A DNA stretch of 64,000 nt from Flavobacterium sp. (GCA_029946065.1 JAQSDU010000003.1:1-64000), one strand, 5' to 3'; numbered from the stretch's first letter, positions 26,331 to 34,979 are shown. Notes: generated from the sequence alone by a model not told the origin. Program-made: numbers and translations.

Positions 26331-26903
26331 ATGTTGGATATCAAAGAGATAATTACTGTAGGAATGGTGCTTTTTGCCGTAATTGATATCGTTGGAACGA
26401 TTCCAGTGATTGTCGATTTAAGGGCGAAGCACGGCCATATCGAGTCTGAAAAAGCTTCGATTGTTGCAGGAGTCATTATGATTGTATTCTTGTTCGTAGG
26501 CGAAGAATTGCTGAATCTGATTGGCATCGATGTGAATTCGTTCGCTGTTGCAGGTTCTTTTGTGTTATTTTTCTTGGCGTTAGAAATGATTCTTGGCATC
26601 CGAATTTATAAAGATGAAGAAGCAAGTTCTGCTTCAATAGTACCAATTGCTTTTCCTTTAATAGCCGGTGCCGGAACTATGACCACGTTGTTGTCGCTTC
26701 GAGCACAATACCATACTGCCAATATTCTTGTGGCGATTTTCCTCAATATTATATTGGTTTATGCTGTTTTAAAATCATCTTCAAAAATCGAAAAATTATT
26801 GGGAAAAAATGGACTTGGTGTAGTCAGAAAAACCTTTGGTGTCGTGCTTTTAGCGATTGCTGTTAAATTATTCGCCGCTAATGTTAAAGGTTTGTTCGAC
26901 TGA
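26331..26903 (+). CDS. MarC family membrane protein
   Basis: 190 residues with six hydrophobic segments. Motifs of the MarC/NAAT family are present: AVIDIVGTIPVI in the first segment and IPIAFPLIAGAGTMTTLL-like VPIAFPLIAGAGT in the second half. The start at 26331 matches relatives; an earlier reading from 26307 would begin within a TAATTTTG promoter element (26302-26309). The family is annotated as antibiotic-resistance or amino-acid transport proteins but function is poorly settled. First of three genes with gaps of 41 and 3 bases. Confidence 0.92.
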   Translation: MLDIKEIITVGMVLFAVIDIVGTIPVIVDLRAKHGHIESEKASIVAGVIMIVFLFVGEELLNLIGIDVNSFAVAGSFVLFFLALEMILGIRIYKDEEASSASIVPIAFPLIAGAGTMTTLLSLRAQYHTANILVAIFLNIILVYAVLKSSSKIEKLLGKNGLGVVRKTFGVVLLAIAVKLFAANVKGLFD

Positions 26904-26944
26904 TGTTTTTTTATTAATTTCACTTAAAATAATGTACTTCTATA

Positions 26945-27145
26945 ATGAAAATTTTCACTAACATATTGATATTTATCGCGCTGGCGCTAATTGTCTTCAA
27001 TGTAACTTTGTTGGATTTTAATAACCTTTTTGAAGGCGATAGTCTCGTTGGGCTTATTGGTGTTGCAGCTTCTTTCTGTGCCGTTTTCATTCTCCTGATT
27101 TTCAGAATGTCGAAACTGATCCAAGAAAAATCCAAAAATCACTAA
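26945..27145 (+). CDS. Small two-segment membrane protein
   Basis: 66 residues with two hydrophobic helices (about 5-22 and 35-55) joined by a short acidic loop, ending in a basic tail. No family is recognised from sequence. It lies between the MarC gene and an FAD oxidoreductase gene, three bases from the latter, so it is most likely in the same operon. Confidence 0.75.
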   Translation: MKIFTNILIFIALALIVFNVTLLDFNNLFEGDSLVGLIGVAASFCAVFILLIFRMSKLIQEKSKNH

Positions 27146-27148
27146 ACC

Positions 27149-27757
27149 ATGTTTGATGTTTTAATCATCGGTGGTGGTGTTGCCGGTATATCGTGTGCGC
27201 TGGTTTTAGGTTCTGCCAAAAATAAAGCTTATGCAGCTCACAAAGAAATTGGGATTTTTACGCACCAAAAGGGTTCTTCTCTTCAAGATGGCGTTTACTT
27301 CAATGCTTATGGGATAACGCCTGGCAAATTGGGTTCAGAAATAATGCAGGAAAGTCTCGAACATCTTGCAAATTCGTATGGTCATGTAAAGCAGATTCCG
27401 GGAGAAAAAGTAATGAAAATAGAAGGTCAATTCCCTGAATTTTCAGTAATTACCAATAAAAACACCTATAAAGCCAAGAACATTATCGTTGCTGTTGGCT
27501 ATACCAATACTTTTAACATCGACGGTTTGATGGCGTTTGTGGAACCGCACAAAAAATCGGTTCCAGAAAAAAATCGCATACAATTAAAAAACATTGACCA
27601 CAAAGTAGCCGAAGGCATTTATGTTGCCGGAACGCTTGCAGGTTCAAGAAGTCAGTTGTCAATTGCAGCCGGAAGCGGAGCGGCAGTGGCGACAGATATT
27701 CTCACAGAATGGAATAATGGCAACCAAAGCCAATCACACGATAGTATCAGGAAATAA
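27149..27757 (+). CDS. Short FAD/NAD(P)-dependent oxidoreductase (thioredoxin-reductase-like)
   Basis: 202 residues, much shorter than thioredoxin reductase. It starts with the FAD-binding GGGVAGIS motif and ends with the second FAD motif (EGIYVAGTLAGSRSQLSIAAG). The NADPH domain and the redox CxxC are missing, so it is a minimal single-domain flavoprotein. IIVAVGYTNTFNIDG marks the link between the two FAD motifs. Last gene of the MarC operon. Electron donor and substrate are unknown. Confidence 0.85.
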   Translation: MFDVLIIGGGVAGISCALVLGSAKNKAYAAHKEIGIFTHQKGSSLQDGVYFNAYGITPGKLGSEIMQESLEHLANSYGHVKQIPGEKVMKIEGQFPEFSVITNKNTYKAKNIIVAVGYTNTFNIDGLMAFVEPHKKSVPEKNRIQLKNIDHKVAEGIYVAGTLAGSRSQLSIAAGSGAAVATDILTEWNNGNQSQSHDSIRK

Positions 27758-27770
27758 ATCACATTGCAGG

Positions 27771-27866
27771 AATAAACACGAATTTACTTCGTCTGTTCGC
27801 CTTACGGCTCGGGTCAAAATTTACACAAAACAGCTCGTGCAAATTTGTGGAATTGGTGTTTATAAA
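27771..27866. repeat. Imperfect inverted repeat of the CACGAATTT family
   Basis: AATAAACACGAATTTAC on the left pairs with GCAAATTTGTGGAATTGGTGTTTATAAAT on the right; the middle contains a second small hairpin (CGCCTTACGG region). It fills the space between the convergent oxidoreductase and CtpA-type protease genes and probably ends both transcripts. Confidence 0.65.
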
Positions 27867-27870
27867 TAGA

Positions 27871-29442
27871 CTATTTCCCTTCAATGGCTTTTATCATTGC
27901 ATCATCTTTTAGCGTGATCTCATAATATTTTTCGTCGCCATAAAGTTGTTTGGCGAATTCGGCATTCAAGTATCGTTTAACTAATGCTTTGGAATGGTCT
28001 AATTTTAACGTCAAACCTTCGCGATAAAGGAAGTTGGCAAAATGCTGGAAATATAAATCCGTAGCATTCATTTTTACCATAAACTGTTCGAAAGTCAATC
28101 CGCTAAACGATTTTCTGTCTTTTTCCAATTGCTCAAAAACAAAATTTCCTACGATGCCCGATTGCATGATATAGCCGATGCTTTCTAAGCCGTGTTCCGT
28201 TTCCAAGGGCACGAAAATATCAGGAACAATACCGCCGCCGCCATAAACGATTTTTCCTTTTGGGGTTTTGAATTTAAGCGTATCTGCGATTTTAATACTA
28301 TCTTTTTTATATAATTCTCCTGTTTCAAAACGATGGTCAAATTCTTTGAAATAAGCTTCTTTTCCTTTTTTATAAGATTTTTGAATGGAACGTCCCGTTG
28401 GCGTGTAATACCTTGCAACGGTCAATCTTACTGCCGAACCATCGCCAAAATCCATTTCGCGCTGCACCAATCCTTTGCCGAAAGAACGCCTTCCAACGAT
28501 GGTACCGCGGTCATTATCCTGAATCGCACCGGCAAAAATCTCACTTGCTGAAGCCGAATTTTCATTGATCAGCACATAGAGTTTTCCGTTTTCAAAGCTA
28601 CCTTTTTCAGTAGCATAAGTCTTGTCGACTCTACCTTTTTTGTTTTTCGTAAACACGATAAGCTGCTTGTCTTTTAGGAAATCGTCAGCCATCTCAACGG
28701 CTTTTTCGAGATAGCCGCCGCCATTGTCACGGATGTCAACAACAAGTGAAGTCGCACCGAGTTTCTTCAGTTTCAGCAATCCTTCGTGAAATTCACCGTA
28801 AGTGGTTTCGGCAAAACGGTTCACTTTAATATAGCCCAAACTTTTATTCAGCATCATGGCCACATCGACACTTTTTAGCGCCACGACATCGCGTTTTACT
28901 TTGACTTTAAATGTTTTGCGTTCCGTTTTTCTATAGACTGTCAACACCACTTCAGAACCTTCTTTCCCTTTTAGTTTAGAAAACAAACTGTCGGAAGTGA
29001 ATTTTTTTCCGAATAATTTGTCTTTTCCGGCGAATAAAATACGATCTCCAGCTTTGATTCCTGCGATATCAGAAGGACCGCCTGCAACAGGTTGTATGAC
29101 CGAAACAGTATCTTTATACATAAAAAAATTAATGCCAATACCTACAAAATCACCTTTCATACTTTGGGAAACTTCTTCCATTTCGTTTTGTGCGATATAA
29201 ACAGAATGAGGATCGAGTTTGTCGAGAATGTTATTTACGGTCAGATCAACAATCGAATCGGTGTTCACGTTATCAACATATTCATTATCAATAAAATCAA
29301 TCAACTTGTTGAGTTTGTCTTTGTGTGCATTTTGCGTCAGTCCATTTCCGGAAACTGGAAAATTAAGTAAAGTGCCCAGCAATACTCCCAGCGCAAGCGT
29401 TGAAAAAATTAAAACGGGAAAATATATATTGTCTTTTTTCAT
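27871..29442 (-). CDS. S41 family C-terminal processing peptidase (CtpA-like)
   Basis: 523 residues. One N-terminal membrane segment (8-26) anchors it facing the periplasm. A PDZ domain (about 85-170, with VGIGINFF and AGIKAGDRIL) precedes the S41 protease core with nucleophile Ser in ENSASASEIFAG and Lys in RRSFGKGLVQ, the Ser-Lys dyad. A C-terminal domain follows. It trims C-termini of envelope proteins. The gene starts directly after the dCMP deaminase gene (adjacent start and stop), suggesting one transcript. Confidence 0.95.
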   Translation of the reverse strand: MKKDNIYFPVLIFSTLALGVLLGTLLNFPVSGNGLTQNAHKDKLNKLIDFIDNEYVDNVNTDSIVDLTVNNILDKLDPHSVYIAQNEMEEVSQSMKGDFVGIGINFFMYKDTVSVIQPVAGGPSDIAGIKAGDRILFAGKDKLFGKKFTSDSLFSKLKGKEGSEVVLTVYRKTERKTFKVKVKRDVVALKSVDVAMMLNKSLGYIKVNRFAETTYGEFHEGLLKLKKLGATSLVVDIRDNGGGYLEKAVEMADDFLKDKQLIVFTKNKKGRVDKTYATEKGSFENGKLYVLINENSASASEIFAGAIQDNDRGTIVGRRSFGKGLVQREMDFGDGSAVRLTVARYYTPTGRSIQKSYKKGKEAYFKEFDHRFETGELYKKDSIKIADTLKFKTPKGKIVYGGGGIVPDIFVPLETEHGLESIGYIMQSGIVGNFVFEQLEKDRKSFSGLTFEQFMVKMNATDLYFQHFANFLYREGLTLKLDHSKALVKRYLNAEFAKQLYGDEKYYEITLKDDAMIKAIEGK

Positions 29443-29874
29443 TTAGTCGTCAAGTTCAGGAATAAATTCCACTTCTACACCGGCTTTAATCAGGAAATCT
29501 ATACCCGAATTGTCGTGATAACCATTTTGGTAAACCACTCTTTTTATACCTGATTGGTGGATGAGTTTGCTGCAGTCGCGGCAAGGAGAAAGCGTAATGT
29601 ATAAAGTAGCGCCTTCACAAGATTGTGTAGATTTGGCAACTTTTAGGATGGCATTGGCTTCGGCGTGCAAAACGTACCATTGTGTCAATCCCGCGTCGTC
29701 TTCGCAGCAATTTTCAAATCCAGAAGGCGTTCCGTTGTATCCATCAGAAATAATCATGCGGTCTTTGACGATAATTGCACCTACTTGCTTGCGTTTGCAA
29801 TACGACAAACGGCTCCATTCCTTGGCAATTCGAAGGTAGGCTTTGTCGTATTTATTGCGTTTTATGCTGTTCAT
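29443..29874 (-). CDS. dCMP deaminase family protein
   Basis: 143 residues. The zinc site is complete: HAEANAIL with catalytic Glu and PCRDCSKLI with the two Cys ligands. A second metal-like set KRKQVGAIIVKD and GYNGTPSGFENCCEDD is typical of dCMP deaminase/ComEB proteins. It converts dCMP to dUMP for thymidylate synthesis. Its stop touches the start of the CtpA-type protease gene. Confidence 0.94.
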   Translation of the reverse strand: MNSIKRNKYDKAYLRIAKEWSRLSYCKRKQVGAIIVKDRMIISDGYNGTPSGFENCCEDDAGLTQWYVLHAEANAILKVAKSTQSCEGATLYITLSPCRDCSKLIHQSGIKRVVYQNGYHDNSGIDFLIKAGVEVEFIPELDD

Positions 29875-29946
29875 TAATAATAGTATAAAAACCGAATTTG
29901 CGAAATTAGATTTATTTCTGCTAATTTTTGCGAATCAGTCGTTAAT

Positions 29947-30537
29947 TTATTTCCAAATAGCACTTGTGATGATCATTGGAAGAACGACACCGATTACGAA
30001 TGCCGACATCACGAGCGTCCAATCGCGTTTGGAGAAACGGAAAAATGTCTGTACAATATAGGACAAAATTAAAACGACGATAACAACGATAATTTGTGCG
30101 GTTTCGATGCCGAATGAGAATTCTAGCATCGGAAGTGTTTTTTGGGACGCCGTTCCGGGAATGAGGGTTTTAAAATAATTGGAAAAACCCAATCCGTGTA
30201 TGATTCCGAAGAAAAGAGTAATGAATCCAATAACACTGATGCTTTCGTTTTTGGCGCTTTTCCCGGCCGTAAATAGATGAAAAAATGCCGTGATTAATAT
30301 GGTAATCGGAATTAGGAATTCTGTTAGGCTGACTTTTATCACGACCCACCCGAAGACAGAAAGTGCCAACGCCAAAGTATGTCCAAGTGTAAAGATACTG
30401 ATCAGCATTAATGCTTTTTTCCAGTCTTTAAAGGCGTAAGGAACCGTAAGTGCAATCAAAAAAAGCACATGATCGTAGGCTTTGATATCCAGAATGTGAC
30501 GCAAACCGATTTCAAAATATATCCAGAATTCAGACAT
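29947..30537 (-). CDS. HupE/UreJ family membrane protein
   Basis: 196 residues from MSEFWIYFEIGL, with six or so membrane segments. The family signature is visible: LRHILDIKAYDHVLFLIAL near the N-terminus and FTLGHTLALAL in the second part, then GIIHGLGFS. These conserved His/Asp residues suggest nickel or cobalt handling, as proposed for HupE and UreJ, but no hydrogenase or urease genes are near. The start at 30600 would add 21 residues inside likely leader sequence. Confidence 0.88.
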   Translation of the reverse strand: MSEFWIYFEIGLRHILDIKAYDHVLFLIALTVPYAFKDWKKALMLISIFTLGHTLALALSVFGWVVIKVSLTEFLIPITILITAFFHLFTAGKSAKNESISVIGFITLFFGIIHGLGFSNYFKTLIPGTASQKTLPMLEFSFGIETAQIIVVIVVLILSYIVQTFFRFSKRDWTLVMSAFVIGVVLPMIITSAIWK

Positions 30538-30618
30538 AAGTAGGGTATTATAATTTAGGGTTCCCAAACTTACAATTATTTTTGAGACGAGGTTTCGCAT
30601 TCAGGCTTAATTTCTTTT

Positions 30619-30667
30619 CGCCTTAGCGTCTTTGCGAGTATTAACCACTTGCAAAGACGCTAAGGCG
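30619..30667. repeat. Perfect 17-bp hairpin of the GCAAAGACGCTAAGGCG family
   Basis: CGCCTTAGCGTCTTTGC and GCAAAGACGCTAAGGCG pair without mismatch around a 15-base loop. It lies between the divergent HupE-like and TerB-like genes. The same words (GCAAAG, CTTTGCG, GGCG) recur at 54788, 57790 and 60333, so it is one member of an intergenic family. It is in a divergent region, so a terminator role is less obvious here. Confidence 0.8.
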
Positions 30668-30771
30668 CAAGGGTTTTGTTATGATTTAAGAAAAATATTT
30701 CTGATGAAACAAACTTCCGTCCCACAGCATAATTTATTTAACAATTCCATCAAAAAAATAGAAATACAAAT

Positions 30772-30779
30772 TATATTTG
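30772..30779 (+). promoter_or_regulatory. Likely -7 promoter element of the TerB-like gene
   Basis: TATATTTG matches TAnnTTTG, 21 bases before the ATG at 30801. No clear -33 partner. Confidence 0.55.
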
Positions 30780-30800
30780 CAATAAATTAAAACACATACT

Positions 30801-31232
30801 ATGTCATTTTCAGATTTATTCGACAGCGGATTTAAAAATAGAAATAAAGGTCACTTTTCATCTATCGTAAGAGTTGCGATGGAAAACGGTCATTTGAGTG
30901 AAGAAGAAAGACACTTCCTTGATAAACTGGCCATGCAATTGGAAATTTCAGACGCAGAATATGCTGAAATCATGCAAAACCCATTAAAATATCCAATCAA
31001 TCCGCCGTATTTGCACACGCAAAGATTAGAGCGTTTGTATGACTTGTCAAGAATGGTGTATGCCGATCACGTGCTCGGACCGAGACAAAAGGAAATTTTG
31101 ACGCGTTTTGCTTTGGCATTAGGATTCACGCCGGGCAACGTTCATTATATTGTTGACAAAGCGTTGTCGTTGTTGGTTTTGAATGTTGATTTGGACACAT
31201 TTTTGTTCGAAATGACGCACATGAATAAATAA
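30801..31232 (+). CDS. TerB-like protein
   Basis: 143 residues, entirely helical, in the TerB/DjlA tellurite-resistance-B fold: HFSSIVRVAMENGHLSEEER with metal-binding acidic residues, then LDKLAMQLEISDAEYAEI, and YADHVLGPRQKEILTRFALALGF as the second half. Such domains bind metal ions or phospholipid-linked partners; no ter cluster is nearby. Monocistronic, followed by direct repeats (CAATTGCAATATCA at 31235 and 31253) and a large hairpin. Confidence 0.85.
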   Translation: MSFSDLFDSGFKNRNKGHFSSIVRVAMENGHLSEEERHFLDKLAMQLEISDAEYAEIMQNPLKYPINPPYLHTQRLERLYDLSRMVYADHVLGPRQKEILTRFALALGFTPGNVHYIVDKALSLLVLNVDLDTFLFEMTHMNK

Positions 31233-31270
31233 TACAATTGCAATATCAAAAGCAATTGCAATATCATAAT

Positions 31271-31333
31271 CCAAAAAAACAAATTCCAAATCCCAATTCG
31301 TTCTCAATTGGAATTTGGAATTTGTTTTTTTGG
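31271..31333. terminator. 28-bp hairpin terminator of the AATTCCAAA family
   Basis: The arms 31271-31298 and 31306-31333 pair over 28 bases with one mismatch and a 7-base loop; A7 and T7 runs are inside the arms near the base. It separates convergent genes (TerB-like and GNAT). It is the longest member of the family also seen at 1895, 14678 and 45656. Confidence 0.85.
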
Positions 31334-31421
31334 AATTTTAAAATGGGGTAATGATGCAAAAGTGATGCATTTTAGGAACAGTACTGTACTTGATGCACTA
31401 AAAGCATACAGCGCCGCGACA

Positions 31422-32534
31422 TTAAGCAAAGGAACAATCTCCATCTCCAAAATTAACCCTAACGTTTTCAAAATCAGTTACATTAAAAGTTTTTGAAATA
31501 ATAGATTGTTTTATTTTTTTTGTTTTATAAAGAAAAATATATGATTTTTTAAAATTGGAACAGATCGCTTCATCATAACAAATTAGTTCTCTTGTCTCTT
31601 GAGAAATAGCTTGTAATTTGATAATATTTGAAATAATAGCTAAATTTTTTGTTTGGTCAAAATAAGTAAAAAGTACTTTAGACACATTGTTTCGTTTTTG
31701 TAAAACTATAAAGCCAATACAAATATTGTTTTCATTTATTTTGATGAATGAAAATTCAAATTCATGATCATAAATCGAAAATTCATATTTGTTTTTATTT
31801 GTAAAATTTAGCAGCGGTGCTTTTAGGACCCAATTATAAGCTCTCAACCATTCAAAAAAAGCCTTGTCCTTATTTGAAATATCAGTTTTATTAAATTGAT
31901 TGATGACGGCCAAAGTATCGTCATCAATGACATTAAGGTATTCAATTTCTATATCTTTTATTTTTTTAGAAATAATCATTTTCTGAGCGCCTAATTTTAT
32001 ATTGATAAAAAAATTAAAAAAATTATCAAATTGATTAAAGAAGAAAGATAGTTTTTTTGTCTTAGGAAAAATCGCGGGTATCACAAACATCAAATTACTT
32101 CTTAAAACGGCTTTGAGACCTTCACTTGTTTTCAAGGTAGTGAAATAACCAGATTTATCATAAACTCTTTTTGCGCTTGGTGTAAATTGCGAAATGCCAA
32201 TTTGACCATCATGCGCTGCATACATCGTGTTTAATATTTCGCGTCCAATTCCGGTGCCTTTTGTTTTTGGATGAACCCACCAAGTAGAGAGCCAACCAAT
32301 TTTTTTAATATTGTTTTCAATATTTATTTTGTCAATGAATACGCCCATATAACCAACCAATTCATCATTTGAATAGGCTAGTAACAGTACGATATCATTA
32401 TCTTCAAGATTTGGATTTTTATAGTGTGCATAAAGACGATGTTTGCTTATTGACAAAAAAGAATAATTCCAAAATGCTTTATTTGAAAGCAGTTTTGGAA
32501 TGTCTGTTTTATAAATTTTTTTTATTTCAATCAT
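31422..32534 (-). CDS. GNAT family acetyltransferase-like protein in AT-rich islet
   Basis: 370 residues. The N-terminal half is a GNAT domain: LVGYMGVFIDK strand and the acetyl-CoA loop KTKGTGIGREIL (about 90-115). The C-terminal half (about 180-360) has no recognised motif but again alternates strands and helices and may be a second, degenerate GNAT-like unit. Base composition is clearly more AT-rich than the neighbours, and codons are rich in AAA, ATT and AAT. The start overlaps the deacetylase gene stop by four bases, so the two form an operon. The last residues (GDGDCSFA) are encoded in sequence that looks like the flanking chromosome, so the natural C-terminus may have been changed at the islet boundary. 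A role in modifying a glycan or lipid is inference from the partner. Confidence 0.75.
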   Translation of the reverse strand: MIEIKKIYKTDIPKLLSNKAFWNYSFLSISKHRLYAHYKNPNLEDNDIVLLLAYSNDELVGYMGVFIDKINIENNIKKIGWLSTWWVHPKTKGTGIGREILNTMYAAHDGQIGISQFTPSAKRVYDKSGYFTTLKTSEGLKAVLRSNLMFVIPAIFPKTKKLSFFFNQFDNFFNFFINIKLGAQKMIISKKIKDIEIEYLNVIDDDTLAVINQFNKTDISNKDKAFFEWLRAYNWVLKAPLLNFTNKNKYEFSIYDHEFEFSFIKINENNICIGFIVLQKRNNVSKVLFTYFDQTKNLAIISNIIKLQAISQETRELICYDEAICSNFKKSYIFLYKTKKIKQSIISKTFNVTDFENVRVNFGDGDCSFA

Positions 32535-33526
32535 GCTCTTTTGATATGGTATTTGCCAATTATTTTATTGAAGTATTTGTATAGGTTTTCGGCAACAATT
32601 TGTTTTTCGATTTTTTTTTTAGGATTCTCCAATGAAAAGCGTTGAATTATTCTCGCATCAATATCTTTTTTTAAACCCGAATTTCCAAATAGTTTAATGT
32701 TTTTATCATATTCAAATAATTCATGAAGTAATTTTTTTGAAATTTTCTTATCTGAAAAAGGAAAAGCAAAAAACGAATAATTGATATTGAAATTTTCTTT
32801 AAGCCAATTGATAGAACTGATTATTTCACTTTTTTGCTCTTGGTGTGTTAATTGATTTAAAGGCGGATGTGTCATGGTATGACCCCCAAAATAAAAGCCA
32901 TCATTGATCATTTCTTGAATTTGCTCTTTAGTAATATAGGGACTGTGTTCCTTTAAATATTCTTTTATATTGATGTCTAAAAGATTAAAAACATGGTGTA
33001 CTTTTTCCCGTTCAGAAAACGTAATGTTGATAAATTTTTGTTTAAATTCCGCTATACTATTATAAGAAAAAGAAAATATTTCGCCTATTTTATCTAAAGT
33101 ATTCTTTTCAAAATTATTGCGGCTTAAGTGTGAAATTATAACGCTGATATAGTGTTTATATAGGCCTTCATTGTTGTCAACAAAATTTGGGTTGATAAAA
33201 AATATGGCTTTTAAGTTATTCTTTTTTAGAATTGGATATATTATAGTATAAACTTCTTGTAAACCATCATCAAAAGAAAGCAGAAAATTATTTTTCAAGA
33301 CTTTATTTTCTAATAAATCTTTTGGATTTATAGGTTTATAATTAACGGTCAAAATATTGATATCATTTATAAATTGCTGGCTATTTTTAAATTGATATAA
33401 GTTTTCTATGTGCGCTATTTGATTGTCTCCTACCAAATGGTAGTATGGAAAAATGGTTTGATTGCTCAGTGAAGATAAAAATATTTTGCTTGAAGTTTTA
33501 TATAATATGTCTTTTGCAATTCCCAC
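32531..33526 (-). CDS. NodB-type polysaccharide deacetylase
   Basis: 331 residues. The NodB core shows LLSFDDGLQEVYTII (catalytic and metal Asp) and GGHTMTHPPLNQLTHQEQ (metal His pair, HTMTHP). An insert region between them is Lys/Asn-rich. Such enzymes remove acetyl groups from surface polysaccharide or peptidoglycan sugars. The N-terminus shows no clear signal peptide (MGIAKDILYKTSSK), so the protein may work on precursors inside the cell. AT-rich like its partner. Preceded by a terminator at 33541 and a broken T9SS gene. Confidence 0.85.
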   Translation of the reverse strand: MGIAKDILYKTSSKIFLSSLSNQTIFPYYHLVGDNQIAHIENLYQFKNSQQFINDINILTVNYKPINPKDLLENKVLKNNFLLSFDDGLQEVYTIIYPILKKNNLKAIFFINPNFVDNNEGLYKHYISVIISHLSRNNFEKNTLDKIGEIFSFSYNSIAEFKQKFINITFSEREKVHHVFNLLDINIKEYLKEHSPYITKEQIQEMINDGFYFGGHTMTHPPLNQLTHQEQKSEIISSINWLKENFNINYSFFAFPFSDKKISKKLLHELFEYDKNIKLFGNSGLKKDIDARIIQRFSLENPKKKIEKQIVAENLYKYFNKIIGKYHIKRA

Positions 33527-33540
33527 GTATCTTTAATTAA

Positions 33541-33572
33541 AAAACTCTGATTTTTTATAAATCAGAGTTTTA
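33541..33572 (-). terminator. Hairpin terminator behind the broken T9SS gene
   Basis: AAAACTCTGATTT and its complement AAATCAGAGTTTT form a 12-13 bp stem with a short loop, followed on the minus strand by TTAATT. It is correctly placed to end the remnant gene at 33599-33846, which indicates that the remnant once was a real gene. Confidence 0.7.
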
Positions 33573-33598
33573 TTATAAAACAAATTTAACTATTATTT

Positions 33599-33846
33599 TT
33601 AGTTAAAGATGATTTTTTTGCTGTCAATACTTTTGTCATTAACAATTAATGTAACGATATAATTACCAGCGCCAAAGTTGTCTTTTTGGAAAGATTTTGC
33701 ATATCATTATTTCTTTCTTTAATGTTTAAGCTGCTCAAAATTTTGCGAGTTAGGTCATATATAACCAACTTCGCACCTTGAACCGACTCGTCAATATTTA
33801 AATAAACAGAAATGATATCTGAACCTACTGCAGATCCGCTTTTCAT
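33599..33846 (-). pseudogene. Remnant of a T9SS cargo gene: sorting domain only, with frameshift
   Basis: The frame from 33846 reads GSDIISVYLNIDESVQGAKL then VIYDLTRKILSSLNI, the usual first part of a type A sorting domain. At a run of five T (33683-33687) the frame is lost; in the next frame the sequence continues NFGAGNYIVTLIVNDKSID and SKKIIFN, then a TAA at 33599, exactly the family ending. One missing A in the coding strand explains the break. The cargo domain and signal peptide are absent upstream (a stop is met after about 22 further codons). So this is the 3' end of a deleted secreted-protein gene. Confidence 0.85.
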
Positions 33847-33942
33847 GATTTTGAACCTATTTAATATTAATCCCGTTACATTTTTGAAAAGAGAAACAAT
33901 AATTCTAGATTAAAAATTGCAGTCGATTTTTGAAGCTGCAGT

Positions 33943-34950
33943 TTATCTCGCTTTTCCCATAAATTCCTCGGCTTTTTCTACCATATTATAACTCCCGCAG
34001 AAAAACGGCACGCGCTCATGCAATTCCGTTGCTTGAATTTCCATAATCCTACCGAAACCGTCGGAAGCTTTTCCGCCCGCTTGTTCGACAATAAATGCCA
34101 TTGGATTGCATTCATATAACAGTCTTAATTTTCCTTTTGGCGCTTTGGAACTCGTCGGATAAATATAAATCCCTCCTTTGATCATATTCCTGTGGATGTC
34201 CGAAACGAGGCTTCCGATATACCTTGAAGTGTATGGACGATCTTCTTCTTCGAGTTGGCAATATTTGATATAGTCCTTTACGCCTTGCGGAAAATGCACA
34301 TAATTACCTTCGTTAATGGAGTAAATTGTACCGTCTTTTTTGAATTCCATGTTCGGATGAGAAAGGTAAAAAGTTCCAATCGCCGGATTTAGCGTAAAAC
34401 CGTTAACACCATGACCGGTTGTATAAACCAACATCGTCGAAGTACCGTAAATCACATAACCCGCTGCGACTTGTGCCGTTCCAGGTTGCAGGAAATCTTC
34501 AAGCATGACCGGCGTTCCAATGGGTGTAATGCGCCTAAAAACCGAAAAAATTGTCCCAACGGAGACATTCACATCAATGTTGGAAGAACCGTCAAGCGGA
34601 TCCATCAAAACGACATATTTGTTGTTATGGCCTTTGTCCATTCCGCAAACAGTGATAAAATCGTCATTTTCTTCGGAAGCGATGCCGCATACAATTTCGC
34701 GGTTGATCAAAGTTTGTATGAAAACATCATTCGCATAAACATCAAGTTTTTGCTGGTCTTCACCTTGAATATTCTGTTCTCCTGCCGCGCCAACGATATC
34801 GACCAATCCGGCTTTGTTGACTTTGTAATTGACGACTTTTGCTGCCAATCGGATCGAGTTGATGATCTTTGATAATTCTCCCGAAGAATATTGGTGGTCT
34901 TTCTGTTTTTCGATGATAAATTCGCCGAGTGTTTTGTTGCGTTCTTCCAT
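33943..34950 (-). CDS. fbp: Class I fructose-1,6-bisphosphatase
   Basis: 335 residues, the family length. The metal and phosphate site [20 protein letters not shown] is intact, as are [14 protein letters not shown] and [19 protein letters not shown]. It hydrolyses fructose 1,6-bisphosphate to fructose 6-phosphate in gluconeogenesis. A minus-strand TATTTTTG promoter element lies 30 bases upstream. It is monocistronic and divergent from the GNAT-aspartate kinase pair. Confidence 0.97.
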   Translation of the reverse strand: MEERNKTLGEFIIEKQKDHQYSSGELSKIINSIRLAAKVVNYKVNKAGLVDIVGAAGEQNIQGEDQQKLDVYANDVFIQTLINREIVCGIASEENDDFITVCGMDKGHNNKYVVLMDPLDGSSNIDVNVSVGTIFSVFRRITPIGTPVMLEDFLQPGTAQVAAGYVIYGTSTMLVYTTGHGVNGFTLNPAIGTFYLSHPNMEFKKDGTIYSINEGNYVHFPQGVKDYIKYCQLEEEDRPYTSRYIGSLVSDIHRNMIKGGIYIYPTSSKAPKGKLRLLYECNPMAFIVEQAGGKASDGFGRIMEIQATELHERVPFFCGSYNMVEKAEEFMGKAR

Positions 34951-34979
34951 TACGAAATCGTTGTAGTTAGTTTGTTTTG

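Noticed and set aside
26331..26903. Multiple-antibiotic-resistance transporter
   Set aside because: The MarC family name is historical and its resistance role is not supported; no regulator of the mar type is present.
30801..31232. Tellurite-resistance cluster
   Set aside because: Only a TerB-like domain is present; no other ter genes are near.
31308..31496. A plus-strand 62-residue gene beside the islet
   Set aside because: It starts inside the hairpin terminator and overlaps the GNAT C-terminus; no signal or motif. A minus reading of the same stretch (PLLNVAALYAFSA) also looks protein-like but has no support.
33646..33846. A 66-residue standalone protein
   Set aside because: Its sequence is half of a T9SS tail; the other half continues in the next frame.
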